The notes: generated from the letters alone by a model not told the origin. A DNA stretch of 64,000 bases from Pseudoxanthomonas sp. (GCF_002863005.1 NZ_PKDG01000015.1:62001-126000), one strand, 5' to 3'. Shown: positions 19,449 to 28,246, counted from the first letter of the stretch. Translations and numbers: made by a program.

Positions 19449-20740
19449 CCGCGAGATGGGACTGGCACAGCAGATAAGGGATCACCGCGACCCAGTCAAC
19501 GTGTGCCCACACCAGAATGAGACCAATGAAGTCCTCAAGCAGCCGCCGCTACCGTCCGACGGCCTGTGCGCCCATTGAGATCAATGTAAAGAAATAGCCA
19601 TCGGCATCCAGTATCGAGCGTAGCCTCTGCTCCACTGGGATCCGGTTGAAGTCATATCTTGCCCACAGGCCGTAACTGGGGCGAATCGCGTAACCGGCAT
19701 CGTTCTGCGTCCGGCGGCTGACGCCAACGTCTGGCGAGTCGCAAGCCGTAGCCCATATCGACCTCAGTGCGAGCGGGCCAATTGACTGGCCAAGGCCAAG
19801 ACGAAGAACGAAGACCTGCCTTCTTTCGTTCTGAGCCTTCGTTCGATAGGCACGTAGTGGCATGAGTCCTGATCGCTCCTATGACAACTAATGGAACATT
19901 CCAGGCCACAGAGAATGGTGTGTAGATGCATGCCACTGCTCTGCGCGGGAAAGGGCCTCTGGCTTCGTCAGGTCGGCCTTGGCGAAGAAGAACCAGCAGG
20001 CGTCCCCGCCATGATTTCTCTGCTCATGAACGAGGCGAAATGAATTCAATCGGGAATCCATCTCCGGATCGAGGCGCCCTTCAATGCACTCAACGCTCTG
20101 CAACGAAATAACCAACGAGATGCTATCCATGACTGCGATGCTGTGTGCCCGAGGTCACGAGCGCCAAGCCGCGTCGCGTGCTCGGTCCTATACGACGAGG
20201 CGCAGGCGTTCTCCAAGACCAGAAGAACGCTTCCTCTTCGATAGACTGGTCGCGTGGCCGCGCGATGCGTTGAGCAAGATTGGACTGGGCTACTACGAAA
20301 GAGGGTTCGATCACGTCATCAAGGACGGGCCATCCCTCATTCTCGGCACACTGCAACGCGCAATCCCTCAACGCATGAGTGACGCTCTGGAAAGGGGATT
20401 CGGTCGATACGACACGATGTCGTTTGATAGTCATGGCAGCTCCGGCACATTGTGCGAACCGGCACACTGCGGGCGCGAAAGCTAACCAAGCATCGGAATT
20501 CCGCGTCGCATGACGCTACCACGTTTCTTCACGTGGCGGCAGACTATTCCTGCCAGCGTCACGCCAGACTAACAACCAAAGGCGCAGGGTGCAAAGGTTG
20601 CGGTGCAATACCGTATCGGCTGCTCAGCCGCGTTCCACCCCTCCTACTCTCCGCATTGAGCTCGTGCCTGGCATTTCGCCTGGCCACGGCTTTGGCCGTC
20701 CGCTTGACCCTGATACGGGTCCACTTCGTAGGAAATTCCC
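19449..20740. other. Gene-poor stretch with no convincing gene
   Basis: Nearly 1.3 kb of lower-GC sequence. The only plus-strand frame worth noting is 20084-20485 (133 codons), whose middle (LFDRLVAWPRDALSKIGLGYYERGF...) looks weakly protein-like but has no clear ribosome-binding site or recognisable domain. On the minus strand two overlapping frames between 19549 and 19936 share fragments such as EVDMGYGLRLA and AIRPSYGLWARYDF; these could be pieces of a frameshifted outer-membrane protein, but I could not join them convincingly. I would treat the stretch as decayed or non-coding DNA. Confidence 0.35.
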
Positions 20741-21193
20741 ATGGAAATGCAACAGAAAGAAGGCCTCGCCCAGCAGAACCTTTTGGGCACGCTGAAGACC
20801 AACAAATCCTTCTCGACCTTTATCAATGCCGTCGACAAGGCAGGCCTTACGGCCTCGCTGGCAGGTGATGAGCAATACACGCTCTTCGCCCCCACCGACG
20901 AAGCGTTCTCTGGCCTGCCGGCAGGCGCGCTTGACCGGTTGCTCGAGCCTGCCAACAAGGATGAGTTGGCTTCATTGATCAACTATCACCTGGTCAGTGG
21001 CCGTAAGACGACGACCGACGTCGGGAAGTGGCAATCGGCCCGCACGGTGCAAGGCCAGGCTGCGCCGATCAAGGTCACTGAAGGCAAGCTCAGCATTGGC
21101 GCCGCTCGCGTCACGCTTCCGGACATTCTTGCCAAGAACGGCGTGATCCACGGTATCGACAAGGTCAACCTTCCGGAATCCAAACCCAACTAA
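20741..21193 (+). CDS. Fasciclin (FAS1) domain protein
   Basis: A 150-residue protein that is essentially one FAS1 domain (about 8-147). The conserved first box is TLFAPTDEAFSGLP and the last is NGVIHGIDKVNLP; between them lies the LINYHLVSGR segment usual in bacterial members. FAS1 domains mediate adhesion or small-molecule binding outside the cell, but this copy has no signal peptide: an in-frame stop lies twelve bases before the ATG, which has AGGAA upstream. Either it is cytoplasmic or exported by another route, or the original 5' end was lost. It sits alone in the variable region. Confidence 0.85.
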   Translation: MEMQQKEGLAQQNLLGTLKTNKSFSTFINAVDKAGLTASLAGDEQYTLFAPTDEAFSGLPAGALDRLLEPANKDELASLINYHLVSGRKTTTDVGKWQSARTVQGQAAPIKVTEGKLSIGAARVTLPDILAKNGVIHGIDKVNLPESKPN

Positions 21194-21267
21194 GGTGCGG
21201 ATGCAAAGGACTGCTTGCGGCGGGAGGAAATTCCCGCCGCATCGCTTCTTCGGCGACAGAACTTCCC

Positions 21268-21579
21268 ATGGGCCCACCCATCAAACCCCACGCATCAACC
21301 TCGATCGGCGTCGGTACGGACCGGCCCAAGGCGGCTGCCGCCCTTATGAACAAGATCGCATATCAGCTGAGACCGGCAAGCAAGACGACCATGTCGCCCT
21401 GCGTGCGATGCTGTAGGCCAAGTCCAGGCGGCCAGCCTTGTGCGAAGTGTCTGACAGACGAGTTGGGCACCCTCATCAACAATTTTGGTGCGGCGTCGCG
21501 CTGGCTCGAATCGACCAAACAAGCAAGCCAGGACGAAGGTACGGTACTCCGCTATGCGGGACTCGCAGAAGCGAACTGA
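21268..21579 (+). CDS. Possible small cysteine-rich protein, unknown function
   Basis: A 103-codon frame; the second half is the more protein-like, with a CVRC-C...C-KC cysteine cluster (SPCVRCCRPSPGGQPCAKC) that could bind a metal, followed by a helical LTDELGTLINNFGAASRWLE segment. Translation could instead begin at the ATG at 21346 (MNKIAYQLRP) or the one near 21391. No good ribosome-binding site was found for any of these. Not recognised; it may be a decayed gene. Confidence 0.35.
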   Translation: MGPPIKPHASTSIGVGTDRPKAAAALMNKIAYQLRPASKTTMSPCVRCCRPSPGGQPCAKCLTDELGTLINNFGAASRWLESTKQASQDEGTVLRYAGLAEAN

Positions 21580-21827
21580 TTGCCTCGAGTCCTCGTGCAG
21601 AGTCCTGTCCGGTTTCCAGTCATTCGGAAATGTTTCTGCGTCATACGGGGAAGTGGGATCTACCGCGACGTCGCTGCATGCGAACAACTCCTGATCCCCG
21701 GAATGCCGGTTAGCACGAGGCTGCGCCAACCGATGAAACTCTCTGCAGAATCACGCCGGTGTACTGCCTCCGATTTCGGAGCACTCCCGGTGCGCGACAG
21801 CCATCGTACTAACCGGAGGTTATGGAG

Positions 21828-22070
21828 ATGCGAACAGTTTCCGAACTCAGCACTATTCTAAGCGAGAGCATGGCAAGGCTTCGCGACGGCCAAGTAGGGC
21901 CTGACGCACGAGAGTTCGTACGGAAATTGCGTATCCAATTGCGTGATGACGCTTCCCAAGATGCGCGACTGACCGTGTTCGTGAGTCTCGTCGCAATGGA
22001 AACAATGCTGGACAAGAGAGAGGCAGCGTTGCGCCACTCTGCAACGAGAGCTACGCCCGCCGTGGTCTAA
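21828..22070 (+). CDS. Small acidic/basic helical protein, unknown function
   Basis: An 80-residue product starting MRTVSELSTILSESMARLRD. The ATG at 21828 lies eight bases after a consensus GGAGG, which is the best ribosome-binding site in this part of the window; an ATG six bases earlier is too close to it. Predicted helical throughout, with no signal peptide, membrane segment or cysteines, ending in a Thr/Ala-rich tail. It stands alone between weakly coding stretches. Real gene likely, function unknown. Confidence 0.55.
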   Translation: MRTVSELSTILSESMARLRDGQVGPDAREFVRKLRIQLRDDASQDARLTVFVSLVAMETMLDKREAALRHSATRATPAVV

Positions 22071-22373
22071 GCGCTTTGGCATCAATCCACATGCGCCTCT
22101 TTATAGATCCTCTTCCTGCGCGTCATCTGCAACACTCCCGCTGCCTATGCAGTTATCCGTGTGTTGCATCGATCATATGAATCCGCGACCTAAACCGGAC
22201 ATCCTGCAGTGGCAGTAGTTGCGGTCAGTTCACCCGATGAGGTTAGCTTGAGAGGAGGTCGAATGAGGCATCGCCCGCTCGCTCCACGTCATCGGGTCGC
22301 TTGTCAGCCCACCCCAGTCGCCTCAAGGTCAAATCGTGCCAGTCCATCGTGCTACCGGGTGGTACCAGGGGGA

Positions 22374-22682
22374 ATGCCTGCGGGTCCATTCGGAAGCGTA
22401 GATGAGGATGGGGTCGCCATGATTGGCATCCTGCTGGATGGGTCGGTAGCGTATGGCGACCGGCTGGACTGCGCCAATCACCTGGGTGAATACATCGATG
22501 ATGATGTAGAGAGCGCGCTGTGTCATATCGCATGTAATCTAGCGGAGGATGAGGATCTGGTTGAACACTGTGGCGAGGCTTTGGCAAGTATTCGGTTGAA
22601 GAGAGGTCGTGTTAATCACGAGCTTCTTTCCAGGCTTCCCCGTCGCGTGCAATTGATGGCGCAAGCCGTACTGGATTCTTAG
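22374..22682 (+). CDS. Small acidic protein, unknown function
   Basis: A 102-residue product from the ATG at 22374, or 87 residues from the ATG at 22419 (MIGILLDGSVAYGDRLD). The conserved-looking part is acidic and helical: CANHLGEYIDDDVESALCHIACNLAEDEDLVEHCGEAL, then a basic RLPRRVQLMAQAVLDS tail. This helical-repeat, acidic character resembles immunity-type small proteins, but no partner toxin is adjacent and no motif decides it. The frame is open further upstream to 22209 with poor coding character. Not recognised. Confidence 0.4.
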   Translation: MPAGPFGSVDEDGVAMIGILLDGSVAYGDRLDCANHLGEYIDDDVESALCHIACNLAEDEDLVEHCGEALASIRLKRGRVNHELLSRLPRRVQLMAQAVLDS

Positions 22683-22763
22683 AAGAGTTCGGTAGTTGGA
22701 GGGGCTACAACCAGGGCCATCGAGGAATACGCCCAGCGTGTTTTTTCTTATGCGGCTTCTGAG

Positions 22764-22791
22764 ATGCCCGTTTTTGGCCGGAAGCGGTCGC
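22764..22791. repeat. 28-nt palindromic intergenic repeat, degenerate copy 3
   Basis: Aligns without gaps to the copies at 17171 and 19421, keeping the centre TTGGCCGGAAGCGG, but the outer stem is broken (GCCCG against CGGTC). It lies in the 260-bp spacer before the HEPN-like gene. Confidence 0.45.
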
Positions 22792-22943
22792 TATCCGCGG
22801 GCACCTGTCCAGCGCATGTGCTTCCGTAAGGTTCAGTACTTTCGTTTACTGAGAATATTCCGATGTGCGGCTGCCTGTTTCACCCACCAGTACCGTTAGA
22901 ACCCGCAAAGTGCTCGCCTGAGTGAGTGCCGGAGAGGGAGTGC

Positions 22944-23498
22944 GTGGCGGACATTCGACTGCTGGATGGTGGCCACGCACGGCGGCTGGAGCTGTTGACG
23001 GGCATTGCGGATGATCTGGACCGATCGGTCGCCAGCGTCGATCGGGTTCTCGGCGGTGGCCCCAAAGAGGATCTGGAGTTGGCGTGGACGGATGCGCTTG
23101 TCCGCTACGGACGGTGCTTCGGGAAGGGTGTGCCCGCATGGGGTGCGTCCCGGATACTCGGAGGTCTGACCGAGATACTCCTTGTCCGGCACCGTCACTT
23201 CCGGCGTCTGAGAGATACGCTCGTCAGCCACCCTGGTGGGATTGGACGCACTTACAGAAGCGAAGCGCTGCTGGATGCGGGCGATGTTCCGCACGTACGC
23301 TGCGAGCCGATCCCCATGTTCGTACTGGGGCAGCTGGAAGCCATGGACTTTGCAGAGCTGTTGTCCACGGTTCGCGAGCTGGTCGGACGACTGCGGTCCG
23401 AAGTCGAGAACGAGCTTCGCTTCGACCTGGCAGAGATGTCCGACGAACAGTTCCGACAACTGCCTTTGCCGGCTCGCTTGGACGGCAATCAAGGATAG
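22944..23498 (+). CDS. HEPN-like protein with an R-x5-H motif, unknown function
   Basis: A 184-residue helical protein. GTG at 22944 is chosen because GGAGAGGGAG lies just upstream; GTG 22926 is the alternative. An N-terminal helix pair (ARRLELLTGIADDLDRSVAS) precedes DALVRYGRCFGKGV and then RHFRRLRDTLVSH, in which Arg90 and His96 form an R-x5-H motif in the position and context (LRD...SH) seen in HEPN ribonucleases and AbiU2-like relatives. A second half (PMFVLGQLEAMDFAELLSTV...) is helical. HEPN proteins often act as toxin RNases in toxin-antitoxin or phage-defence systems, but no antitoxin is obvious next to it. The fold assignment is my inference; the reading frame itself is better supported. 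Confidence 0.5.
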   Translation: MADIRLLDGGHARRLELLTGIADDLDRSVASVDRVLGGGPKEDLELAWTDALVRYGRCFGKGVPAWGASRILGGLTEILLVRHRHFRRLRDTLVSHPGGIGRTYRSEALLDAGDVPHVRCEPIPMFVLGQLEAMDFAELLSTVRELVGRLRSEVENELRFDLAEMSDEQFRQLPLPARLDGNQG

Positions 23499-23994
23499 TG
23501 TTGGTGGGAATCTATCGGGTTCCAACCCTGAGCGGATGTTCGCATGAGTGCGCTCGCCCACTTGCCGGACAGGATTTGTGGCTCGTCATTCCTCAGCAAC
23601 CAGTGCTCGGGTCCACGCCGTAGCACAGGGCACAGTGGTGCACGAACGCTGGGTGGTTCTCCCGCCGTATCGGCGCCATCTATGGCGTGCCTTCCGATGC
23701 ACGTCCGGATAGCCCTTCTCCGGATCCGGGCGTCCGCTGCGCGGCGGCTTTGGGCTATTCGATTCTTCGCTGTGCACGTCACAGTTGCGGTACTTGTCGT
23801 GGGTACTGGCATCCTGAGCATCGCTGCCGGGATTCAGTGGGGACACGGATTGCCTGTCGGGATCGCCGTGGTCTTGTGATCGGCTCGATGGCAGGCATGC
23901 GTGGTGATGGAAGCGTGATGTGGCGGCCTCGACATTCACCCGATGCTCACCGGCTGCGCGAACAATCCGTCATGGATCGACACGAGGCACATGC
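23499..23994. other. Spacer before ubiB with one doubtful small membrane frame
   Basis: About 500 bp. The only item of note is a 60-codon plus-strand frame from the ATG at 23697 to 23879 (MHVRIALLRIRASAARRLWA...), with one clear membrane helix (FFAVHVTVAVLVVGTGILSIAAG) and a W-G-H-G-LPVGI ending that faintly recalls the 2TM domain. It lacks a good ribosome-binding site and could be a gene fragment. Otherwise nothing identifiable. Confidence 0.3.
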
Positions 23995-25677
23995 ATGACT
24001 ACCGCCCCCCTACCGCCGAGCGAGGGCAAGCTTTCCCGTCGCGCGGCCATCCTGCATTTCCTGTTCCGTTACCGGAAATCCGGCGTCTTCCACGGACTGA
24101 CGCTTGAGCCGGCGATGCTGGAAGCCGACGCGGTGGAAGAGGGCAGTCCGGAACGCTTCGCCGACGAACTTGAAGCATTGGGACCTACGTTCGTGAAGCT
24201 GGGCCAGATGCTGTCCACGCGTCCGGACCTGGTGCCGCCCGCGTACGCGTCCGCACTGGAGCGGATGCAGGAGAAAGTGTCGCCGGTGCCGTTCGAGGTG
24301 ATCCGTGAACAGGTAGAGGAATCGCTGGGCGTGCGCATCAGCAAGGCCTACGCCAGCTTCGACGAAACCCCGCTGGTATGCGCCTCGCTGGCGCAGGTGC
24401 ATCGCGCCACGCTGCGCGACGGCCGCGAGGTGGCGGTGAAGGTGCAACGGCCCGGCGTGGCGCAGCAGCTGATGAGCGATCTCGAGCTGCTGCGCGGCAT
24501 CACCGATACGGCGGACCGATTCACCAGCGTCGGCCGCAACGTGCGCTTCTCCGAATGGCTGGGCGAGTTCTCCCGCTCGCTGACCGCCGAACTCGATTAC
24601 GTGGCAGAAGCCGAGAACCTGGACCGCTTCAGGCTGCATCTGGCGCCATTCCGACAACTCTGGGTGCCCGCGCCGATCTGGGACTACACGGGCAAGCGCG
24701 TGCTGACGATGGAGCTGGCCGATGGCCGCCGCGTGGATGAAATCTCCGGACTGCGCCGGACCGAGCAGGGCATGACGCCGCTGGCCGAGGATCTGCTGCG
24801 CGGCTATCTGGACCAGATTTTCGTACATGGCGAGATCCATGCCGATCCGCATCCCGGCAATCTGCGCGTCACCGAAGACGGGCGGTTGGCGATCTTCGAT
24901 CTGGGCATGGTGGCCAACCTGCCGCCGCGCCAGCGCGACCGCCTGCTGAAGCTTCTGTTCGCCGCAGTGGACGGTCGCGGGGAACAGGTGGCGGAGGAGT
25001 GCATCGCACTCGGCATCCGCCTGGAAGACTACGATGAGCCGCGCTTCCTGCGCGAAGTGGGACAACTGGTGGCCCGCTACGGTGCGCACCAGACGTCGAT
25101 GTCGGAAGGTCGGGTGGTGCTGGAGCTGGTACGCATTGCGACCCATTGCGGCCTGCGGCCCCCGCCCGAGCTGAGCCTGCTCGGGAAGACGTTGTTGAAC
25201 CTCGATGCGGTCTGCCACCTTCTGTCGCCCGAACTCGACACCCAGGGCGTGGTGGAGGACCAGCTGCAGCACGTCATGCGTGCCCGCCTGCGCAAGTCGC
25301 TTTCCTCGCCCAACGTGGCCAGCGAGATGATGGAAGTACAGGCCTTGCTGCGCGACGGTCCACGCAAGCTGTCGGACATCCTGTCGCTGGTGGCCGAGAA
25401 CCGGTTCCAGCTTCGGGTCACCGGGCTGGAAGAGTCGCGGCTGATGGAAAACCTGCAGAAGATCGCCAACCGCATTGCGGTAGGGGTGATCACAGCCTCG
25501 CTGATCCTGGCGTCGGCGATGATGATGCGGGTGTCGTCGACGCACACGTTGTGGGGATATCCGGTCGTGGCGCTGGTCCTGTTCCTGCTCGGCGTGGCGC
25601 TGGGTGCCGGCATCATCGTCAGTTCGCTGATGAGCGACCACCGCGCGCGTTCGCGGGAGGAGCGCGGCCCGCGCTGA
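23995..25677 (+). CDS. ubiB: ABC1/UbiB-family atypical protein kinase
   Basis: A 560-residue protein of the ABC1/ADCK/UbiB family, atypical kinases that support ubiquinone biosynthesis at the inner membrane. Visible motifs are the family-defining KxGQ helix (FVKLGQMLSTRPDLVPP), the nucleotide-binding Lys in VAVKVQRPG (about residue 148), the catalytic HADPHPGNL and the metal-binding FDLGMV. Two C-terminal membrane helices (VITASLILASAMMM and VVALVLFLLGVALGAGIIVSSL) anchor it, as in the family. The ATG at 23995 follows GAGG at a good distance. It is not next to other ubi genes, so it may be a second UbiB-like paralogue; the symbol is by family resemblance. Confidence 0.82.
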   Translation: MTTAPLPPSEGKLSRRAAILHFLFRYRKSGVFHGLTLEPAMLEADAVEEGSPERFADELEALGPTFVKLGQMLSTRPDLVPPAYASALERMQEKVSPVPFEVIREQVEESLGVRISKAYASFDETPLVCASLAQVHRATLRDGREVAVKVQRPGVAQQLMSDLELLRGITDTADRFTSVGRNVRFSEWLGEFSRSLTAELDYVAEAENLDRFRLHLAPFRQLWVPAPIWDYTGKRVLTMELADGRRVDEISGLRRTEQGMTPLAEDLLRGYLDQIFVHGEIHADPHPGNLRVTEDGRLAIFDLGMVANLPPRQRDRLLKLLFAAVDGRGEQVAEECIALGIRLEDYDEPRFLREVGQLVARYGAHQTSMSEGRVVLELVRIATHCGLRPPPELSLLGKTLLNLDAVCHLLSPELDTQGVVEDQLQHVMRARLRKSLSSPNVASEMMEVQALLRDGPRKLSDILSLVAENRFQLRVTGLEESRLMENLQKIANRIAVGVITASLILASAMMMRVSSTHTLWGYPVVALVLFLLGVALGAGIIVSSLMSDHRARSREERGPR

Positions 25678-25753
25678 TGCGTCCCGCCTCCGCGTTGCCT
25701 CCGTCATCACGAAGCCGGCGCTAGGCTCGACCCATAGACGACGGAGCACGCCC

Positions 25754-26758
25754 ATGGCGAAGAAGACGGCGAGTAAGGTCACAAAGACAGTGGTTAACGA
25801 AGCCGACGCGACCTCGTCGCGCCAGCGTGCCCTGCAGCGAGAGGCATTGAAGAAGGCAGCCGCCGTGCCCAAGCCGAAGAGGAAGGCAGTGCAGGCTGGC
25901 GTACGCGCGCAGCCCAAGCCGCCGCTGCCGAAACAGCACCTCGACAAGCCGGGCAACGAGGGCGACCTGCAGCTGCAACCGAAATTCCTGGCGCCCGATT
26001 ATGCCGGCAGCGGCAAGCTGCAGGGCATGACCGCGATCGTGACGGGCGGCGATTCCGGCATAGGGCGTGCAGTCGCGGTGCTGTTCGCCCGTGAAGGCGC
26101 CGACGTTGCCGTGCTGTATCTGGACGAACACGAAGATGCGCGTGTCACCGCCGGGCGTGTCGAGGCCGAGGGGCGCCGTTGTCTGGTGATCGCCGGCGAT
26201 GTCCGCGATCCCGGGTTCTGCGAGACGGCCGTGGCGAAGACGCTGGAGGCATTCGGGCGACTCGACGTGCTGGTCAACAACGCCGCATTCCAGCAGCACG
26301 CGATGCGGCTGGAGGACATCAGCGATGCCCAGCTCCAGGAAACGCTGCAGACCAACATCGGTGGCTACTTCAACATGGCGCGCGCCGCGCTACCGCACAT
26401 GCAGGAAGGCGGTTGCATCATCAATTCAGGCTCCGAAACCGGCATCTTCGGTAGCCAACACCTGCTCGACTACTCGGCGACGAAGGGCGCAATCCATGCG
26501 TTCACCCAATCGCTGGCCAGCAACCTGCTCCCGCGCGGCATCCGCGTGAATGCGGTGGCGCCGGGCCCGGTGTGGACGCCGCTGAATCCCGCCGACAAGA
26601 AAGCAGAGGATGTGGCAACGTTCGGAAAGGACAGCGACATGGGGCGCCCCGCGCAGCCGGAAGAAATCTCGCCAGCCTATGTGTTCCTCGCTTCGCCGAT
26701 CACCGCGTCGTATGTCAACGGCGTGATCCTGCCCGTGATGGGTGGCCCACGCGGCTGA
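25754..26758 (+). CDS. NAD(P)-dependent short-chain dehydrogenase with a long basic N-terminal extension
   Basis: A 334-residue SDR of the YhdF/YgdH-like class, usually stress-associated oxidoreductases. The Rossmann motif is TGGDSGIG (about residues 96-103), the NNA box is VLVNNAAFQQH, the catalytic set is Ser in IINSGSET, Tyr and Lys in YSATKGA, and the PG motif is AVAPGPVWTPL. The first 50 residues (KKTASKVTKTV...PKPKRKAVQAG) are lysine/alanine-rich, histone-H1-like and low in complexity, which is unusual for an SDR and could bind nucleic acid or membranes. A CTAGGCT element 26 nt before the ATG may be the promoter's -10 region. Substrate unknown. Confidence 0.9.
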   Translation: MAKKTASKVTKTVVNEADATSSRQRALQREALKKAAAVPKPKRKAVQAGVRAQPKPPLPKQHLDKPGNEGDLQLQPKFLAPDYAGSGKLQGMTAIVTGGDSGIGRAVAVLFAREGADVAVLYLDEHEDARVTAGRVEAEGRRCLVIAGDVRDPGFCETAVAKTLEAFGRLDVLVNNAAFQQHAMRLEDISDAQLQETLQTNIGGYFNMARAALPHMQEGGCIINSGSETGIFGSQHLLDYSATKGAIHAFTQSLASNLLPRGIRVNAVAPGPVWTPLNPADKKAEDVATFGKDSDMGRPAQPEEISPAYVFLASPITASYVNGVILPVMGGPRG

Positions 26759-27502
26759 ACCAGCGGGTTCTCCCTGCGGCCTTCGATGCAGGGCGATGCC
26801 GGTCCAGGATCCTCCGGTGCAGGCGGAAACCGGACCGGGACAGCGTGGTCCAAGCGGTTGCTGTGCGACCCTCTTCACTTCGGGTGTTGGCGCAGTTCCG
26901 CGTTTTCGCAGAAGCTGGCACAACGCGATCCCTCAGGTCCGATGCTTCGCCTGGATGATCTCCGTCGTCCGCTCACCGAAGACGACGCGCGGCGCTCGTG
27001 TTGCCTCTGGGCACGTCGGCATGATCGATGCGTCCGCGTTACGCAGTTGCTCGACGCCATAGACCTGCACGTTGCTGGTGACGTCGTAGATCAGGTCTTG
27101 CCCCCTCTTTGGGGTGCATGCCGGATGCCAGAAGGTCACCGGCGGCAGGAACATGGCGGGATCTCCATGCGCACATCCGTGGCACCGTCGCCGACGCTCG
27201 TGCGTCATGCTGTCCGCTTTCGGTCGCGACACGCGCGGCTCGCTGGCACACGCAGCTATGCCGGCGCCTACGACGACGCATGGTGCGGGTCAATCAGCGT
27301 CGCGCAACACGTTGGCGCTGCGCGTGGACTTCTGCCCGGCAGGCGGCGTCGCCGCTGGCAGAATTCAGCTACGACGATCCGGGCCTCCTGTTCGAGCCGA
27401 CGAAACAGGAAGGGAATCTGGAGTGCGGATGCCGCTAGTGATATGTCGAGAGATTACGCAACCCTTTCCGCGTTCTTCCTCTTGACGATGACCACGCCCG
27501 TG
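26759..27502. other. Intergenic stretch holding a GMC oxidoreductase relic
   Basis: Apart from the relic at 26933-27163 on the minus strand nothing here looks like an intact gene. Between 27160 and 27480 the sequence has short competing frames on both strands with no domain, probably the decayed 5' part of the same former gene or unrelated filler. Confidence 0.4.
26933..27163 (-). pseudogene. Remnant of a GMC-family oxidoreductase (C-terminal end only)
   Basis: The minus-strand frame ending at 26933 encodes FWHPACTPKRGQ, then VQVYGVEQLRNADASIMP and RVVFGERTTEII. This lines up with the conserved C-terminus of GMC flavoenzymes (choline/glucose dehydrogenase family): the catalytic-His motif HP-GTCRMG, here damaged to HPACTPKRG, the V-GV-LR-ADASIMP motif, and the final GE-A-D-I helix. 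Nothing upstream on this strand encodes the FAD-binding or substrate domains; the frame breaks into stops and basic nonsense beyond about 27180. It is therefore a truncated, drifting relic. The assignment rests on the order of three motifs and is fairly secure. Confidence 0.65.
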
Positions 27503-28246
27503 TCAGTGCGACAGCGATCCCAGCAACAGTCCTGCCCCGAACAGCGTCCAGTCATTGAGCACATGCGCGCCGGTCGACACCCACAGATTCCGCGAGAACA
27601 GGTACGCCAGACTCAGTACCAGCCGGGCGCTGCCGATGATCACCAGGCACTGCACCAGGTCCCACTGGTAGGTAGGCAGGTGCGCCAGCGCGAATGGGAT
27701 GGCCGACAGTAGCCACGCCAGCACCAAGGCAGTGCGTCGCGCCAGCCTCATGCGGGTATGCAGCCACCACAGCAGTGCGAGCAAGGGCAGGATGGTCAGC
27801 AGCTCCTCGCCCAACAGCTGCGGCACCATCGCCGCGAACGCCATGACACGGGTGGCCGTATCCGCTTCGCCCATCGATTTGAACGCGGGATTGGCCGACC
27901 CATGGTCCAGGCCGTTCAGCAGCAGCCCGATCAGCAGGGTGACCACCAGGTTCAAAGCGGCGATGCCGACCATCAGCAACAGGTCGCGGCCGCTGGGGCG
28001 ATGGAACAAGGCCGTCCAGGCGCGACCGACAACGAGGGCCAGGGCGCACAGCGGCACGCCGCAGAAAAGCAGCACGGGAATCCACATGCCCCATGGCTGG
28101 GGAGGGCGTGTCCACGGTGCCACCAGCAGCCAGAACGCCAGCGCCACGCTCGCCATCACGACAAGCCATTGCGGACCGGAAAGGCTGACGGGCCTGCCGG
28201 CGTAAAAAGGAAAGTCGGGGCGATGCTGCAGACCGGGAGAATGCAC
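27503..28246 (-). CDS. CPBP-family intramembrane metalloprotease
   Basis: A 247-residue polytopic membrane protein with about seven hydrophobic segments (for example WLVVMASVALAFWLLVAPW and GIAALNLVVTLLIGLLLNGL). The CPBP/CAAX-protease motifs are present: EE in LLGEELLTILPLL, FALAHLPTYQW, and a third His/Asn box in TGAHVLNDW. These are glutamate/histidine metalloproteases of the Rce1 type; bacterial members cleave or protect peptides at the inner membrane, with substrates mostly unknown. GTG 28246 has CGGAG six bases upstream; an ATG at 28282 would add 12 residues. It diverges from the L,D-transpeptidase gene. Confidence 0.85.
   Translation of the reverse strand: MHSPGLQHRPDFPFYAGRPVSLSGPQWLVVMASVALAFWLLVAPWTRPPQPWGMWIPVLLFCGVPLCALALVVGRAWTALFHRPSGRDLLLMVGIAALNLVVTLLIGLLLNGLDHGSANPAFKSMGEADTATRVMAFAAMVPQLLGEELLTILPLLALLWWLHTRMRLARRTALVLAWLLSAIPFALAHLPTYQWDLVQCLVIIGSARLVLSLAYLFSRNLWVSTGAHVLNDWTLFGAGLLLGSLSH

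Noticed and set aside
22896..23561. A 221-codon minus-strand frame over the HEPN-like gene
   Set aside because: No ribosome-binding site or domain, whereas the plus strand has a strong GGAGAGGGAG site and a helical product.
26786..27712. A 308-codon plus-strand frame between the SDR and CPBP genes
   Set aside because: It runs through the GMC relic and into the CPBP gene on the opposite strand; the product is Arg/Ser-rich with no pattern.
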